From positions 3,906,001 through 3,970,000 of the forward strand of contig NC_063264.1 of NCBI RefSeq assembly GCF_019578655.1: 64,000 nt of DNA, in the 5' to 3' direction. This document shows, piece after piece, positions 24,496 through 38,951 of the stretch (positions are counted from its first letter, which is position 1; every line of letters begins with the position of its first letter). The notes beneath the pieces were generated by a model. That model searched no databases, was not told where the DNA came from, and saw nothing but the letters and a program-made list of their open reading frames with translations. Both the position numbers and the translations under genes were made by a program. This DNA is from Ricinus communis (lineage: Eukaryota > Streptophyta > Magnoliopsida > Malpighiales > Euphorbiaceae).

Positions 24496-25742
24496 TCATG
24501 CTGGTTATATGTGACTTGACGTTCTTTTATTATTTTTATTATTATTACTTTGTAATTCAACCAATTTTAATGAATTTGCTTGGCTGGTCAAAAAATATAA
24601 ATTAACCTGTTAAAATGGTTGATTAAAAGTTAGCTGTTTCTCAGATTATAATAAGAAAAAGACAGTTATATTTGTTATTAACATTTGTATTCTGTCTGCA
24701 TCCATATACTTAGTGGAGCGATAAATTATATGTATACCTTAACTCAAGATTCAAAAAATATTTATATCATAATAAACCTAAAAATAAACTTAATAAATAT
24801 GGTATATGAGAGTCTCACTTACATAATACGTTAATTATGCAAGCATAGTACAAGAAGCTTCGCGAATGCCCTTTTCTGCCAAACTGTTAGTGCACAATTG
24901 GCTCTCCCACCTAATCCACTTTTCTATGTTTGATTCACATTCTGTCCGCCCGATTGCAATCAAAAATTAAGCCCACAACATTTTAAATATTTCTACTTAC
25001 AAAATATATGGTTTACATTATATAATTTATTATAGTTGTCATAGCTTACTCACTTTCCACATACAAACCAGATTCCTACTGGGGCAAGCAACCTTAAAAC
25101 TATCAAATATTAACGCCACCATGCAATGAAGTCTTAATAAGATTTTATTATATACCCTTCAAGTTTAAAAGTAAGGTATTTTCACACCATATATAGACTT
25201 GGAACTGGTCAAAGAAGAGCTGCTTTAAACATTTAGAGCATGCTTTATTTGAAGCCACCTCTTCCTTCTGTTTCAAATTCTAACTTCTAATTTCAATTTA
25301 ATACGTAATTTTATGTTAATCTTATATTATCAGTTGTCTCTCATCAGTATCCACTATAGGAACTTCAAAGAAGAAGCACCAACCTAGCCATGCCATGCAT
25401 AATGTTCAGGCCACAATGCACAAACCCACGATTTTCGTATGGGGATCGACGTTGGCAAACTTTAAATCCTTCCTCTAGCCTATTGGCAACCAATTAAAAT
25501 GTATGTACGTATGAGGAAGAACATGTGTACTTTGTATTGAAATTCTGTGTGTCTTACATTAAAAAAATGTACAAAGAGAAAAAAATGAAAGAACAGAAAA
25601 AGATTACAAGAATTTGTATTGTATATTGTATGAATGTTTCAGGACCTGTAATTTGATCCTGCTAGCATAATTCTTCTCCCTATTCAATTCTACCTGCTAA
25701 CAGAAACCTGAGCTTGGAGTTTCTGTATTACCAGCTTCATTT
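24496..25742. other. Spacer 3' of peptide gene B
   Basis: No supported gene. The part nearest 25742 is the likely 3' untranslated region of the minus-strand peptide gene B. Confidence 0.5.
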
Positions 25743-26054
25743 CTAATGGGTAGTAGTAGTAGCAGCAGCACCACCAAATTCAACCGTGAGACGCGGATAA
25801 GCATTGGCGTGGGACAGACCATTACCAGCAACATTCATGGAGTTGATCACACTAGGACAGGATGGTCCGCCAGTGTTGGGAATGTTAGTGCAGCCTGAGG
25901 CACCAGTAGAAGGGGTATCACCCCTTTGAAGAGACTGCACGCCCAGCTCTTTGTTCACATCTTGATCGTATAAAATTCTGCTAGCTTGGTATTGTTGAAC
26001 ATGGAAAGAAAGTAGCAACAATGCTGCCAAAGCAATACTCAGAAGCCTTTTCAT
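25743..26054 (-). CDS. Small secreted peptide precursor B
   Basis: Intronless frame of 103 aa. It opens with a textbook signal peptide (MKRLLSIALAALLLLSFHV), followed by QASRILYDQ. The C-terminal region GDTPSTGASGCTNIPNTGG, then SCP, then SMNVAGN corresponds to the motif of the plus-strand gene at 21189-21527: two cysteines, CT-x-IP, a GG turn, CP and MN-x-AG. The tail is Ala/Thr-rich. A TATA box sits about 60 bp upstream. It is probably processed in the apoplast as a signalling peptide; that is inferred from architecture only, and I do not recognise a named family. Confidence 0.8.
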   Translation of the reverse strand: MKRLLSIALAALLLLSFHVQQYQASRILYDQDVNKELGVQSLQRGDTPSTGASGCTNIPNTGGPSCPSVINSMNVAGNGLSHANAYPRLTVEFGGAAATTTTH

Positions 26055-26114
26055 GATTTCTTGAAAACTATAATGCCGATATAGAAATATGAAGCAATAG
26101 ATAGAGTTAAGGGG

Positions 26115-26122
26115 TATTTATA
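26115..26122 (-). promoter_or_regulatory. TATA box of secreted-peptide gene B
   Basis: TATAAATA on the minus strand, about 60 bp before the ATG at 26054. Confidence 0.65.
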
Positions 26123-26817
26123 GTATAAGGTTTGAAGAGTTTGGTCAGTCTTTCTTTTATTATTCTTATAAATGTTTTGACTGTTGACTACTAGGGTTTT
26201 GGTTTATAAAAATTTCAAGAAATTGAACAAGTCATAAGCAAGAAAAAGGAGGGATTCTTGAACTTGAATCCCAAGGGTTTACCCACATATTATAATATTA
26301 ATGAATTGTTGTTATTATTGGATAAATCATTTATATGGTTTTAAGGTATTGATATGGTCTTTCTTCTTATTTATTTATTTATTTATTCAAAAGTATTGAT
26401 ATATATGGTCTTTAATGGAGAATAAAGAGTGTTTGATTGATTCATTTAGCTTTACTGTGAGTTATGGACCTTTTGGTAAGTGGGTGGAGGTTCAAGTGAA
26501 AGGAAATTTCTTGGGAATGTATTTTGCTTAGACCTTGAATGCTTTCTTGTTGTCAATGCTGACAAACACGTATTGTTTGAAATGTTAAATGCAAAAGGAT
26601 CATCCATTTATTAATTAGTATAATGGATTAAGATTCTTTCATATGGTGGGTTAAATTTAATACCATAAAAGTGAAAAAATTACATATTATTTTATTGCTT
26701 ATTATTGTCCCTGAAAATTGTTATGTAAACTAACCCTAAAACTAAATAAAATAAAATAAAATAAAATAAATTTATTAAGTAAATTCACCTTAGGATCATG
26801 TCTCTTATATACTATAT
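26123..26817. other. Upstream region of peptide gene B
   Basis: Non-coding. Contains TTTA and AAAAT simple repeats near 26370 and 26746-26770, the latter directly before a mobile element. Confidence 0.5.
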
Positions 26818-28166
26818 AGGGACGCAAACAAGGTGAGCCGAGCCGAACTTTTCAATATTCAGACTCGATTTATAGAAATTTGATTAAGTTCGAGTTTGAT
26901 AATACTTTATATTTTAGAGTTCGAGATCGGCTCGTTATAATTTTCATATGCTCGAGCTCAGTTCGAGCGTGGCTCATAATTAGCTCGATATTATATATAA
27001 ACAAGCTGAGCTCGAGCTCGGCTTGTTATTAGCTCGGTACTTATATAAACGAGTGAAGCTCGAGCTTGACTCGATTTCAAGCTCGTTAAGTAAGTTCGAT
27101 TTTACCAAATATATAGCTATTAGTTTTGCAATTATAAATAAATTATACACAAAAGCAAAATATACATATAAATTCAGAAACTAAAATAATTAAATTAAAT
27201 TCAACAAATAAAGAGTTCAACAAACTCCATGAATACAATAAATAAAATTAAAATACTACAACATATCACAATACAAGTGATATAATGCAGCCTGCAAAGA
27301 TTTGAAACTTCTGAAAGCGCTAAAGATAATATTATATTATATTTACAAAAAGCGCCAACGATAATGCAATTCGCAAAAGGCGCTAAAGATAATGAACATT
27401 TATAATAACTTTTACTTTATCGATAAGCTTCACATTAAGTATTATTATAAAAATATTTACTCATGCCTCGTTAATTTATAAATACATAGACTACAATTGT
27501 TTAAATATCTTTAAGCATTTAAATAATATATACTTATTCACTCAACACTAGAACTACATAGTTTTATAGTAAGACAATGTAGTTTAGATTGATTTAAGTT
27601 ACCTATATCATACACCAAAACTATATTATTTTTATACATAATATATATTTTATTGTTTTACTTCAATTAATTTAGTATAAAAAATAAATTGATAAGACAT
27701 TAATAATAATTAAATGTACATAATCAAATACCAACTTAATTAATAATATTATTAAACTAATATTTGATTAAATAACACTAAAATTATTTAATTAGAGAAT
27801 TTACATTTAAAACCTAATTTGTTGGTATATATTGTTATTTTAATATAATAAAGGTTGAATTTTTATTATCTATTTGTTTATTTATTTTTTCAATTAGAAT
27901 ATATTATCTTTTTAATTATTTATTTATTTATTCAGTTAATTCACGAGTCGGCTCTTTAACGAGCCGGCTCGCGAGCTCCTTCACGAGCTAGCTCGCAAGC
28001 TCAGACTAGTCAAGTACTACTAAGCTCAAGCTTGGCTCGTTTACTAAACGAGCTCGAAAATGAAGCTCGAGCTTGGTTCGCTTATCCTAACAAATAGACT
28101 CGAACGAGCTTTTTATTGAGCCGAGCTCCGAGTAGCTCGCGAGTTGTTCAACTGATTTGCAACCCT
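26818..28166. mobile_element. Non-autonomous DNA transposon-like element with inverted ends
   Basis: The left end reads AGGGACGCAAACAAGGTGAG. The right end, read on the other strand, is AGGGTTGCAAATCAGTTGAA; the two match imperfectly as terminal inverted repeats over about 20 bp. Both subterminal 200-bp zones are packed with GAGCTCGAGC and GAGCCGAGCC words in both orientations. The AT-rich core has no gene and contains short internal repeats (AAAGCGC and CGCTAAAGATAAT). Subterminal clusters like this resemble transposase binding sites of hAT-type elements. The flanks (CTATAT, AATAATG) give no clear target duplication, so family assignment is tentative. Confidence 0.65.
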
Positions 28167-29440
28167 AATAATGTTAACTTCATATGGAAGAGAAGTACTC
28201 TAAGACATTTCTATCTAGGAATGAGAAGAAAAAACTCTGCTAAACTGAACTAATCAGAAGATTAATTGAAATTAAATTAAATAATTGATTGACTGAAGTG
28301 GTTTATTCAAATTTAATTTTTTAAAAAAGAATTGGTTAAATACCAAGTTATTGGCTAAAAAAGTATAACTAATTAGATTGACGGATTTGAACTTTAATTT
28401 TACATCAATTAATATGTATATATTATACAAATATAATTTTTTACATTATTTTTGAAGACAACATTTAAGAAATTTACTTTTTATTAAAATAAATAATTTT
28501 GAACTTTTCATCATTTAATCAAATTTGATAAATTTTTTAAACCTTTTTTATTAAGTGAAGCATTGATGATTAATCAACCGAATTTTCAGTTAATCGAATT
28601 ACTAATTGTTATTTTCTTTATCTAGATTTTTTTATTAAAAAACAAAAATTTAAACCGATTGGATTGATTTTTTATTTTATTTTCCAAAACGTATTTATCT
28701 CTAGATATTTTTTTTAAAGAAAACATCTTAGATAAAAACGCCAAGAAAAAAGATGTTATTACACAAATGATTTGTTTTATTTATTGGAAGTTTAATTTGT
28801 TGTGGGCTATTCGGAGTAGCCTTTTTTTTTTACATTTATCATAAAAAGATAAAAAAATTATTTAATATAGAAACCATTCTTACAATTTGAGTTAGATTTT
28901 AAGTATAATAATCTTTTTATAACCATTTTTTAAAATTTTAATTAAAAAAAAAAAAAAAAACATATGACCAAGAATATTTGTTATTTTGGAAGAAAATAAA
29001 AAGTAAAAGAAAACCAAAGTAATATTTATGTAGATAACAAATTGGAATGAAAAAGGAAATTGACTTCTGCGAAAAGTAGAAGGATATTCTTTATTGTAAC
29101 TGTCTTTAGCTTTATTATGAGAAATAAAATATCATAAAAAGACAATTTATTCTTAAATTAAATAGGTATTAAGAATATATATACATCTTTTAGTTAATTG
29201 CATTAATTTTTATTACTATTTTCTTTAAAATAGTAAATTGGAGGTCTTAGCCTTTGATCTGAAGAAAAGGTGCAGTCGTATGTTAATCAAGTCCTAAAGT
29301 AGAGTAGGGTTGAGTTTCATAATTAGGCTATTTCTGGATAATTAACCAAGCCCCACAAAATACATGAAAAGCCTCATACCAACAAACTAAAAATGCTTTA
29401 GGCAAAGAAAGGCGGAAACACTCTACAAAATGTTAGCTTA
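28167..29440. other. AT-rich spacer 3' of the MATH-domain gene
   Basis: No supported gene; long A and T runs. Confidence 0.5.
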
Positions 29441-29557
29441 TGAAAAAGATTACAACCTCACTCCAATTCTATGACCCAACAATTTCCCCAAATATATATT
29501 ATTACAATGGACAACGACACCTACAAATTGGCAGGGCAATTCCTTTTATAAGCTCCT

Positions 29558-32500
29558 TCAGTGACCGCTTGAAGGCCTATATACTGCATAGCCATTGCTA
29601 TTGCATGCCAATGATGAATAATCCGGACCGTAATAAGGAGACCCATCACCCTCTGCATTCCTCATACCAGCTAAAGAAATATCAGAGGCAGTCATTTGCC
29701 ATTGGTTTTGAAGCCGCCCATCAATATGCCCATTTGCATATGGCAGTGGACTGGCCTGGGGAATATATTCCCTAACTCCGTCGAAATTAGAGCCAAAGGA
29801 GCTGTAACTCCGCTGAAACCCGCCATCATGATAACTCCTTGTGCGCTCAAATCTGCAAGAGCTGCTGGTTGAGGAAAGCAAGTCAGTTGAGACGCCAACA
29901 TCACCTGGAAAAGAGCATTGGCGATTTAAGAAGTGTGGTCCATTGCCAAGTGACTGGAAGACATTGTTTGCCCCAACCACTTTCCCAATGCCATGTTCAT
30001 CATCAAGTAAATCGTTGATGATATCGAGATGTGGAAACTCATCTGTTACTACTCCTTGAGAGCTCTCCATGCGCTGGGGTCCATTCTCCAAGACATCACG
30101 AGTTACCATCCCAAAAGGAAAGCCAGAATGGACAGAGTTCGGCTCTATCCTATCAGAGCTCTGGGGTAAAAACATTGATCCAGATACCAAAGCAGCTGGC
30201 TGCGTGTGTGCTGACTGAAGGTTAACTCCCAGAGTATGGGAGCTGGCATGAGTGAAACCAGATGAACTTGAGCCAACGGGATTACCCACAATGGCATTTC
30301 TATATGACAAAGGAGCATAACTATGATTAGCAGGTGAAGGATCAGGACCAAGCCTACCAGTTGCACTGACTGAACGAGCAAGTAATGGTGGTGTTTGAAC
30401 CATGGAAACAACAGGAGCAGTTGCTCTCTGACCAGGCGTTAAAGGAGCACTGGAAGGCCTTGACATCAGAGGAACTTGCTGTAGAATAGGCTTATCAGAC
30501 AGTTTAGAAGTTGAGGCATTTTGGATCTCAGGTTTTGACAATCCGGTATTATGAGCTGATATACTTGTAGCGGCGGCTTTATCAGTCTGCCGAGCACAAT
30601 TTGGGGATGCTTTCTTAATTTGAACAAGATCTAAGGTAGCTGAGATCTTGTTTTCCAACTTCTGTTGAATAGCAGACTGCAAATTCTTCGGAGGAGTTGT
30701 AGGAGGGCTTCTAGATGATGACGTAATAGTTGTCGCTTTTTCTTTAGAGGAACTTTCCACATCAATCGAGTCTTTGGTGCTCAGTTTCTTTTGCGGCAAA
30801 ACTTCTTCCACAACCTATCTCGTAGGAAAGGAATACTCATCAAGATAGATAGATACTACATATAAAAAAGAAAAGCTGTAGCTCTAAGGACATAAAACCA
30901 ATAAATATCAGCAGTAAAGCAACAGCTTTCTTAAGCAAAGAATTTTTCATTTTTTTTTTAAAAGTACCTAGAAAATCTTGAAGAGAACAGACCCTTCAAG
31001 AGTTAGATTCTAAACTTTGTTAAACCAGAAAATGAAAAGAGATTTATTCACAAAATCTGAAAATATTTGTTAACCGCACCACCAAACGAACTTTTGAGAG
31101 CAAAAAGTTCATGATCCACTAGAGTTTTTTTCCCCCCAAAATAAGATGATGAACGAGAATTTAATCAACACAAAGATGAAAAATCAGGACAATGAAGAAA
31201 TAGACATTAATCTAAAACACTTATAGCAGAAGAAATTATGAAAGAAAGATAAGAAAAAAGAACAGTTCCTCTCGTAGAAAATGAACCAAGCAGCTGGAAA
31301 TCTAAACACATTAGTAAACACCTAAGAAGAAAAATAGAAAGAAAAAATTGAAAGTCTTCAGTTAATTAAAAGTATATGCCACTAATAAAGCCTGCATAAT
31401 TTCATATAAATAAAAATCCAAACTTGAGTAAAAAAAAATATGGCAACTTCACCTCCTTAACTATAGGTTGCTCAGTCCAAGTACTTCTATCCTGTGAGGC
31501 ATGAACAATAGCCTCAGACTCGCATTCAACAGATTTGCTACTTCCAGTAACATCATTAAATTCCCCACTATCTGCTGCAGGCCCAGAAAACTGATTATCC
31601 ATTTCAGCTGTCCAACTCCCATCACTTGCCTTGCCTCGTGCATGCTTCCCTCTACAAATAATTGCAGAATGAGTCTCATATCTATATTAGTAGCAGAGAA
31701 TGATGCGAAGACAAAATTGTTTGCCACTTTACCTGCCAGGAGATTTTACATACTGGTAGTTTGAATACGAGTTCCCCTTGTAGGAGCCATTGGTGGCAAC
31801 TGATGGGACTGAATCTGTCGAGCATGTTGAAGAACTATCATCCATTGCCGATGTATTCCTTTTTTCCAATGTTCCATTTGGTATAGATGACAGCCCACTA
31901 ACACCGCTGCTACTTGCATCTGTTGGAGGATGGACTTCTGAAGTATCAGTATCCCAATTGACAGGACTTGCATCTCTGTCTTCTGAATCGGGCTGCAGTA
32001 CTTCAGTAACACCATCCGCTGAGTCAGACACATCCGACACATCTTCCAGAATATCTGGCTTTGCGACTATTGGCTGCACCTCTACCATAATGGAATCCTT
32101 TTTCTCATTACTTGGATTTCCCTCTTGGTGCTTGTCTAATACTGCCACACCAGACCTTTCATCTCTTCCTTTATCCTTCCCTTTGCGGTTATTCCGTTTT
32201 TGTTTAGCCTGTAGCATATAAGAAGCACGAGTACCCAAGTAACAGAAATTTATTCAGCATGCAGTTTATAAAAATAAAACTAAACAAGTAACTAATATCC
32301 AGATTAATTATTTTAAATCTAAAAGTAACTTCTAACAGTCTAAAAATATCAAATTCAAAGACAACTTCTAAACTATCTGCCACCAATTTCTGAACTTCCT
32401 GTTCACTGTTAAGACAGAATTTCTATACACAGTGGACCTTAAAAGTATCTATATAAACAGAAAATACGAGGGGAAAACCAAAAAATAATTAGAAAGTATC

Positions 32501-35500
32501 AAATAGCTCCAATTTATCAAACTCTGAAATTAAGGTCTCTAAACTTAATTTAAATTTTCAAACTCCTCTTTCTTCTTAATTGCTAACATGTGAACTAAAG
32601 AAGGTCAGAAGATTAACTCTTATGAAGAAGAACGAGTGATGTCAAACCTGTTTTTTCTTTGACTTCTTTTCCTTGTCAGCTGCTCCACGCCTAGCCTTCT
32701 GCTCAGTTTCAGCCAGCCATGCTGCCTCTTCTTCACGGATTAGCTCTTCTTGCCTCTTCAAAGCTACAGCTTCCTGGTATGCAACTTCAATTTTGTGGCT
32801 ATATGTAAACGAGACAAAAGCATATCACATGAGGGCAAAGGCTATCAATTAAAATCTAAATCATCAAGCCACAAAGGACTTAGAAAATCGTAAATTCATT
32901 ATCAGATGATAATAGCTCAGTGTCCTTCAAGTATCTCAATTCTAAACAAAGAAAATATTAAAAATCATACCCAAAAAAGAGAAAGCAAAAGATATAGACA
33001 TCAATCTTGATCAAATTCTAAAATAACATTCCATCAAATTGAGTGACAGAATACCACAATTATCAACAAAAAAAATGTTAACCCAACAGAACGATTGGAT
33101 TTCCTTTTCTCCAGGAAAAGAACAGATGCTGCCAGCTCCAACGTATGATGCATATCTCCAAGATACCTTGGTGCAGCAAAAAGAATTGGCCAAACACCTC
33201 TCCCCATAACAAATCCATATAGAAAACAGAAATCACCACTTCCCAGTTGAAATGCTTTCACAGCTTAAAGCTATTTCAACTCCAATCACCAAGTCAAAAT
33301 GTTCCTATCTTATTAACTTAAACTCCACTTTCAAAGCATTCAATAAAAGCTTCTAAGCAATATAATTATAAAAACCATTCTAACAGAACGCAACGTCTAA
33401 GAGAAGTTCAAAAATTGTTAAACCATTGTATCACATTCTTTGAAGACCATTCGAGAATATAATTTGCTGCAAAAACTACTTTTTCAGTATTAATGCATAG
33501 ACGAACAAGTTAAAGTCAATTATAAATATCACAATATCAGCAGACATGCATGGAACTTTTAGTACTCCACTTCCAGAAGGTTATTCCCCTTAGAAAACAA
33601 CATAAAACAGAAGAGACTCTGATAAAAAGTGGAGAACTCTCAAAGCTGCTAAGCTGAAAAAATGCAAATATCAGAAGCATGGCATCATCAACAGTTTAAG
33701 ATCAAAGAAGCAACTGATCCACCAGTATGGTAACATATAAAAACTTTAGAAAATAAAGTTATAGAGAGAGATATATTACTTGAAAATATGAGCGAGGACA
33801 AATATTTCCACTGTCCTACGCCCCAATTCTGTAAGACGCCTTTCATCACGCTCAATAGAATCCTTGTTGAAATCCTCACCAGAATTCCCATCCTGTTAAA
33901 AGTGTAAACAGTTTTTGAGACGCAAAATGCAATAACTACAAAAAGAACACAGACCACTTCAAATCCAAGGGATAGTAATATTGTAAGACAGAATCTATTT
34001 TCCATTTTCTTTTAATTACACCATCCATGCAAATACTAAAATCTATAAATATATACATGCCCCTTTCTCAAACTTAGAACACTTTGAGCTATGCATTAAT
34101 AAATGCTTAAATATATAGATAGAAACAAAAATTACACATCATTGTAAGAACTTAATTCCCTGTTCTAACACAAACTTCTTTTCTTGTTTCCATTATAGCA
34201 GAAATAAGATGCAAATCATAAGAAATAGTAGTAAATTTAATTTTCTGGAATCAAGAGAAGAATGGAATTGCAATTCCTGTTCAAGCATTTTCGGTTCAGC
34301 ATAATTAATTCCTCCCAAACACATCAGCAAAAATAATTCAATTTTGTTAAGAGAGATGCCACACACGAAAGACCATACACCACCATCTCCCAACATCATA
34401 CACACCACCACTAGCAATGCAGCCAGGAAAATTTAGTTCTTTTTTAATACCATTGATTCTATCCCAGCAAATGAAATATTGAAACTGCATTGAGGCTAAA
34501 GCCCGATGAGGTAAACCTTATGATATTTATATATAGAAATATTCTTTTATCACATCACAACAAGAACCAACATAGGTTCTTGTCTCAGAAGTTATTCTAA
34601 ACTCTGCAAAGCAAAAATAGCTTGGCAACCATTACGACAACCTCCAACAAAATGTAAAGTGCATCTTCTACCCAATAATTATCAATTCCCTATACTGCCC
34701 ACCACTGTATATAACTAGGATTTATCACAAAGATTAGCGGAGAAAACTAATTTTTAGAAATCTAACCCACCTTTGTACGATTCTGTGGGCCCTTTTCATC
34801 TTTGGGAGGCAATGGTTCCATGGCAGCTCTTTCAAGTAGCAGCAGCACATCGTCCACCAGTACAAACATATCTTTCTCTACCCGAACAATTGGAGCTGGC
34901 ATTTCTTCAACGTCCAACAATTTTGCCCTCCCCTTCTTACTCTTCGTTTGGCCTTCAAGAGCCTTCAATCCACTATACAAGGAATCCATAACCAAAGTAG
35001 ATGTGACTTCCTTCTCTATAAAGAAATGCTTTACAACTACTTTCAGAATTACATCTGTTTTCTCTCTTGACATGCGCCTCCTGGCATTTTGATCCATTCC
35101 CAACCAAAAAGCACAAAAGCTGCAAAAAGTGGTACTCATTTGTTGAATTAATATGATACATTGACCAGAACATTGAGTAAGATAGGCGAGAAAAATAATA
35201 AAACAAAACGGAAAAATGAGTCATTTGTAAGACGACAAATTCCACGCACAGCAGATTTTTAAAACCATGGTCACAGGAAACAGACAAAATTCATTCATAT
35301 CATAGAATGATTACAGAAACAGCACAGATTATATAAATCGACTGCTGGCTTGTTGGATCTACTAATCAATGTTAAGATAATTGAAGTGGTAAAAAGTTTC
35401 AATTTGTGGATACAATACCTTGACCACCTACTTTTGTCCTCTATTAACCTCCCAAGCTTTCCTCGTCTCTCTTCCACAAAACGCCGACAAATTTGTTCTA

Positions 35501-38176
35501 CATTTGTCAAGTACACCCTAACAAGTTCTCTCCTATATAGACAATCAAGGCAACGGAAAGGCCGATCTGCTTTCTCCCTAAGACAACAAAATTAGAATCA
35601 AGAAAAAATGAGAACTTACAGAAAATGTGACATTTTGCAGCAATTTCCTGAAATAATCTTAAAAGACAAAGTTTTTATATGAGTGAATGCAATAATCTTT
35701 TTACAAACTTCCATTTCAAAGTTTACAATCACATAAGTAAGCTCAACCTGCAAACAGTACATAGTTTTGGCTGGTAAGAAAGGTGGTAAAATAATTATAA
35801 TTTAAGATTGAGCATTTTTCCCAACCTTTTTCATGTGTGAATTTATGCACAGCCACACAAGAAAATATAATCATTCTCATGCCAGGAAATGCTGCAAATT
35901 AGGAAAAAATGCTCTCTTCCTGAGGCTCAAATGGCCAATGCAGACAAGATATGTAAGAATCAACACAAATGTGAATATCTTGTAGAGCAGAAGAGGCGTT
36001 GATAGGTCATGGTAAAAGCAAGGTTCAAGTAATTTCCAGTAAGAGTTTAGGGAAATAAGAGAAATTGGAACAATTCTACACTTGTCAGCATAAATTAAAT
36101 GATGAAGTAAAAGCAAATTCCTAAAGAAAGAACCACTGACACAACTGCAAAATATCACAATATACATCTTATCATCCTGCCTGACAAGTGAAAGTAGGGA
36201 GTTGAAAGGGATGAAGAGAAAGAGTAAAAAGGAAAAGCATACCTAAATACTGAGCCAACTTCGCTGTGAAGTGAAATTGGTAAAAAGATGTAAAAGAATT
36301 GTTACTCTACACTCAAACATAATTTATCTTTGGCAAAAACACCAGGACTGGAAAGTAAATATCAGACTATTGACATCTGACAAAGTGAACAAATAACGAA
36401 ACCACTAAAACACTAAAAAGAATGTAGTAACAAATTAAAGATTTACCAGCAAACGGCATTTTAAACAATGGACTGCTGCAGTATAAAGCAAAAACATTGT
36501 AAGACAAGGGGAATATAAATTATCAGATACCTGATGACCTGCACCTGAGCCTTTATTATCAGTGTGTCAGCAGCATCTATGAACCCATCTGACACTTTTG
36601 ATAATTCCATAAATTTTTTCCATCCCCAATCATGCTCTTTCTTCCAGAACCGATGTAATGTATCTAAAGAATTTGCAGTCAGTTAATAGAACATCAAGAA
36701 CTCCACTATGTAACTGACCATTATTTAACCAACCTGAATATTTTGATTTTTTTGGATCTTTATTCACCACAGCTATTGTGAACTGTGCAAAATGACTCCA
36801 ACCTGGTTCACAGTAAAGGGAGTTTATTTTTATTCAAGATCATATAAATACCACCACAAGAACTAATAATAGTGATAAACAAAGCAATTTCTATTTCTAA
36901 AGAACTTCACTAATATCAAACCTGGAAGAAGTTTGTCATGGTTAGCAACACAAAGAAACAAAGAGAGATGATTGCACACGTCACAACCTTGGGGATATAT
37001 TAGTATGTACCTGTCACCCAAAGCAAAACCCTTAAACCAAAGCTAACAATGCAACTTTTATTGTAATATCGACTTCACATGAGCCACATGCATATGCATG
37101 ACAGTGGCACATAGAGAACACTAGGAACGGAAGGAAATGGACAAAACCATCAGTGAAGGGTAAGGTAGCTAACAATCTTTAATAATCAATTATAATTAAA
37201 ACAAAGCCTCAATCCACAAGATGGTAAACATCGCCATACATGATACTGATCATAATGTAAACCGATAACAACTGGTTGTGCTCTTAGTTGCAGAACAAAT
37301 AGTGAAAAGAATGAAACATTATTCGCCATACATGCAGTTACATAAATGTATTTATGCAAGTATTCACAGTAATTGAATAAAAAATGACAAAAAGAAGCAT
37401 GAAACACTATTAGGGAAATAAATGGGATGCCAAAGAAATCATTACAGAATGCATTAAAAAAAGAAACCTGCAAAGCCTCATACCATTTGTAGCCGCCAAC
37501 CTCAAATGCATTACTGCGCAATTCTCTTTTGGCAATCTGCGAAAATTTCTCTATCTTCCATGTATATTTTCCATACAATTCAGAGGGTTTTAGCCCTATG
37601 GCAAAGAAATATTAATTTAAAAATTAACCAACCAGAAATCAGTTTAAATAACTGGGGAAAGAAATAGAAGAAGCAATCGCAGAAATTAAAGGAAGTTGAG
37701 CCACAAAACAAAGGGGAAAATTAAGGTGCACGAGATAGCATCTCCACATTTTTACACTCAAGAAATAATAAGAATGGAAGTGTTCCTTATATGATCCTGA
37801 CATCTTTCCTGCAGTTGGGTTTAACCACCAAGGTTGAAGACAATCTTTTATTTAAACGTTTAACCCTTTTCACACATTTCAACTTTCAATCTCAAAAATA
37901 TAATGGAGTTTGAAGTCTCATAATGCTCATAGGTAATAAAGAACATATTCACTCGAGAACAATACAAAACCTCTAATACAGGAAGAACCAACTCATACCT
38001 CCATCATCATCATCATCAGTGTCCCAATAAGGAGGCGAAGTTGACGGGGTTCCATTTTCGACCTGCTCAGAAGACCGCCATTCTGCCAATGCCTCACCTG
38101 ATTGACAACGCTGCCCATTTGAAATCCCCTCAATAGACCTTCCAACTCCAGCTTCCTCGCTCACAATCCCAGCCAT
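29558..38176 (-). CDS. MATH-domain protein of the MUSE13/MUSE14 (TRAF1a/b) type
   Basis: Twelve coding exons on the minus strand: 38176-37999, 37595-37484, 37010-36922, 36802-36734, 36663-36531, 35577-35419, 35119-34771, 33892-33780, 32798-32648, 32208-31733, 31651-31453 and 30814-29558. They join in frame to 1094 aa. The N-terminus (MAGIVSEEAGVGRS, then PPYWDTDDDDDGG) leads into a MATH/TRAF domain (about residues 65-195: ELYGKYTWKIEKFSQ, SNAFEVGGYKWYILIYPQG, LSLFLCVANHDKLLPGWSHF). A helical region, a Lys-rich coiled coil (EELIREEEAAWLAETEQKAR) and a long Ser/Pro-rich tail follow. In Arabidopsis the homologues are adaptors that help SCF ubiquitin ligases limit NLR immune receptors and also act in autophagy. 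Same role here is by homology. The N-terminal domains and tail are complete; nothing is broken. Confidence 0.93.
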
Positions 38177-38951
38177 TTCCCACTCCAAAACTCCTTCCCC
38201 CACAATCCAACTCCACCCACTGCACAACAAGAATCCCCTTGTAAGAGAATAAACAAATTCATACCTCAACCTCAAAACCATGATGACAAAAGACACTTAA
38301 TAGTTTTACAAGCATAACCAGTTCCTCAAAATTTGCTCTTGAAACTGACTATGGATTACAGTGAACACTCTGTGGATGGTGAAAGAATTTGCCTTTTACT
38401 CGTTCTTTTTCAATAAGATGAATAATACCACAACCAAAAAATATTGTAACAAAATGTCTCAATATGTAAACTCACCACAAATCAAAATATGAAAATGAAT
38501 ATTTCCATTTCAATCTACTAGAACCTGATAAATTTCATTTCAAACTCTTAATTCTCAATCTCAGCAATTTTTAGCAATCAAAGAGACCCAGCAAAAATAA
38601 TCCTCAAATTTAAAAACCCATCATACAGAAACCAATTAGCAATAAACCCTAATCTCAAAATTAACCTTTATCAGAAAAATAAAGCTCAAAGAGAATCAAT
38701 CATATTGATTGAAACAAACAAAATTAGAACCCGGAAACAAAGCCATCTGCATATATAAACATTAAACATAAACCGAATTGCATTAAACACACGCTAATTA
38801 AAAGCCCTTTACTATATGGGACAAGAAAGCTAAAGATCGTATTCAAAAAATATCCCCAAAACCCCGATCAAAAACCAAACCCTAAAAATTAAAATAAAAT
38901 ATTATCGAAGGCAAAAAAGAGAGACAGGATAGATCGAATGCAGAAACAAAC

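Noticed and set aside
29440..29775. Plus-strand open frame of about 110 codons
   Set aside because: Overlaps the well-supported last exon and 3' end of the MATH-domain gene on the other strand.
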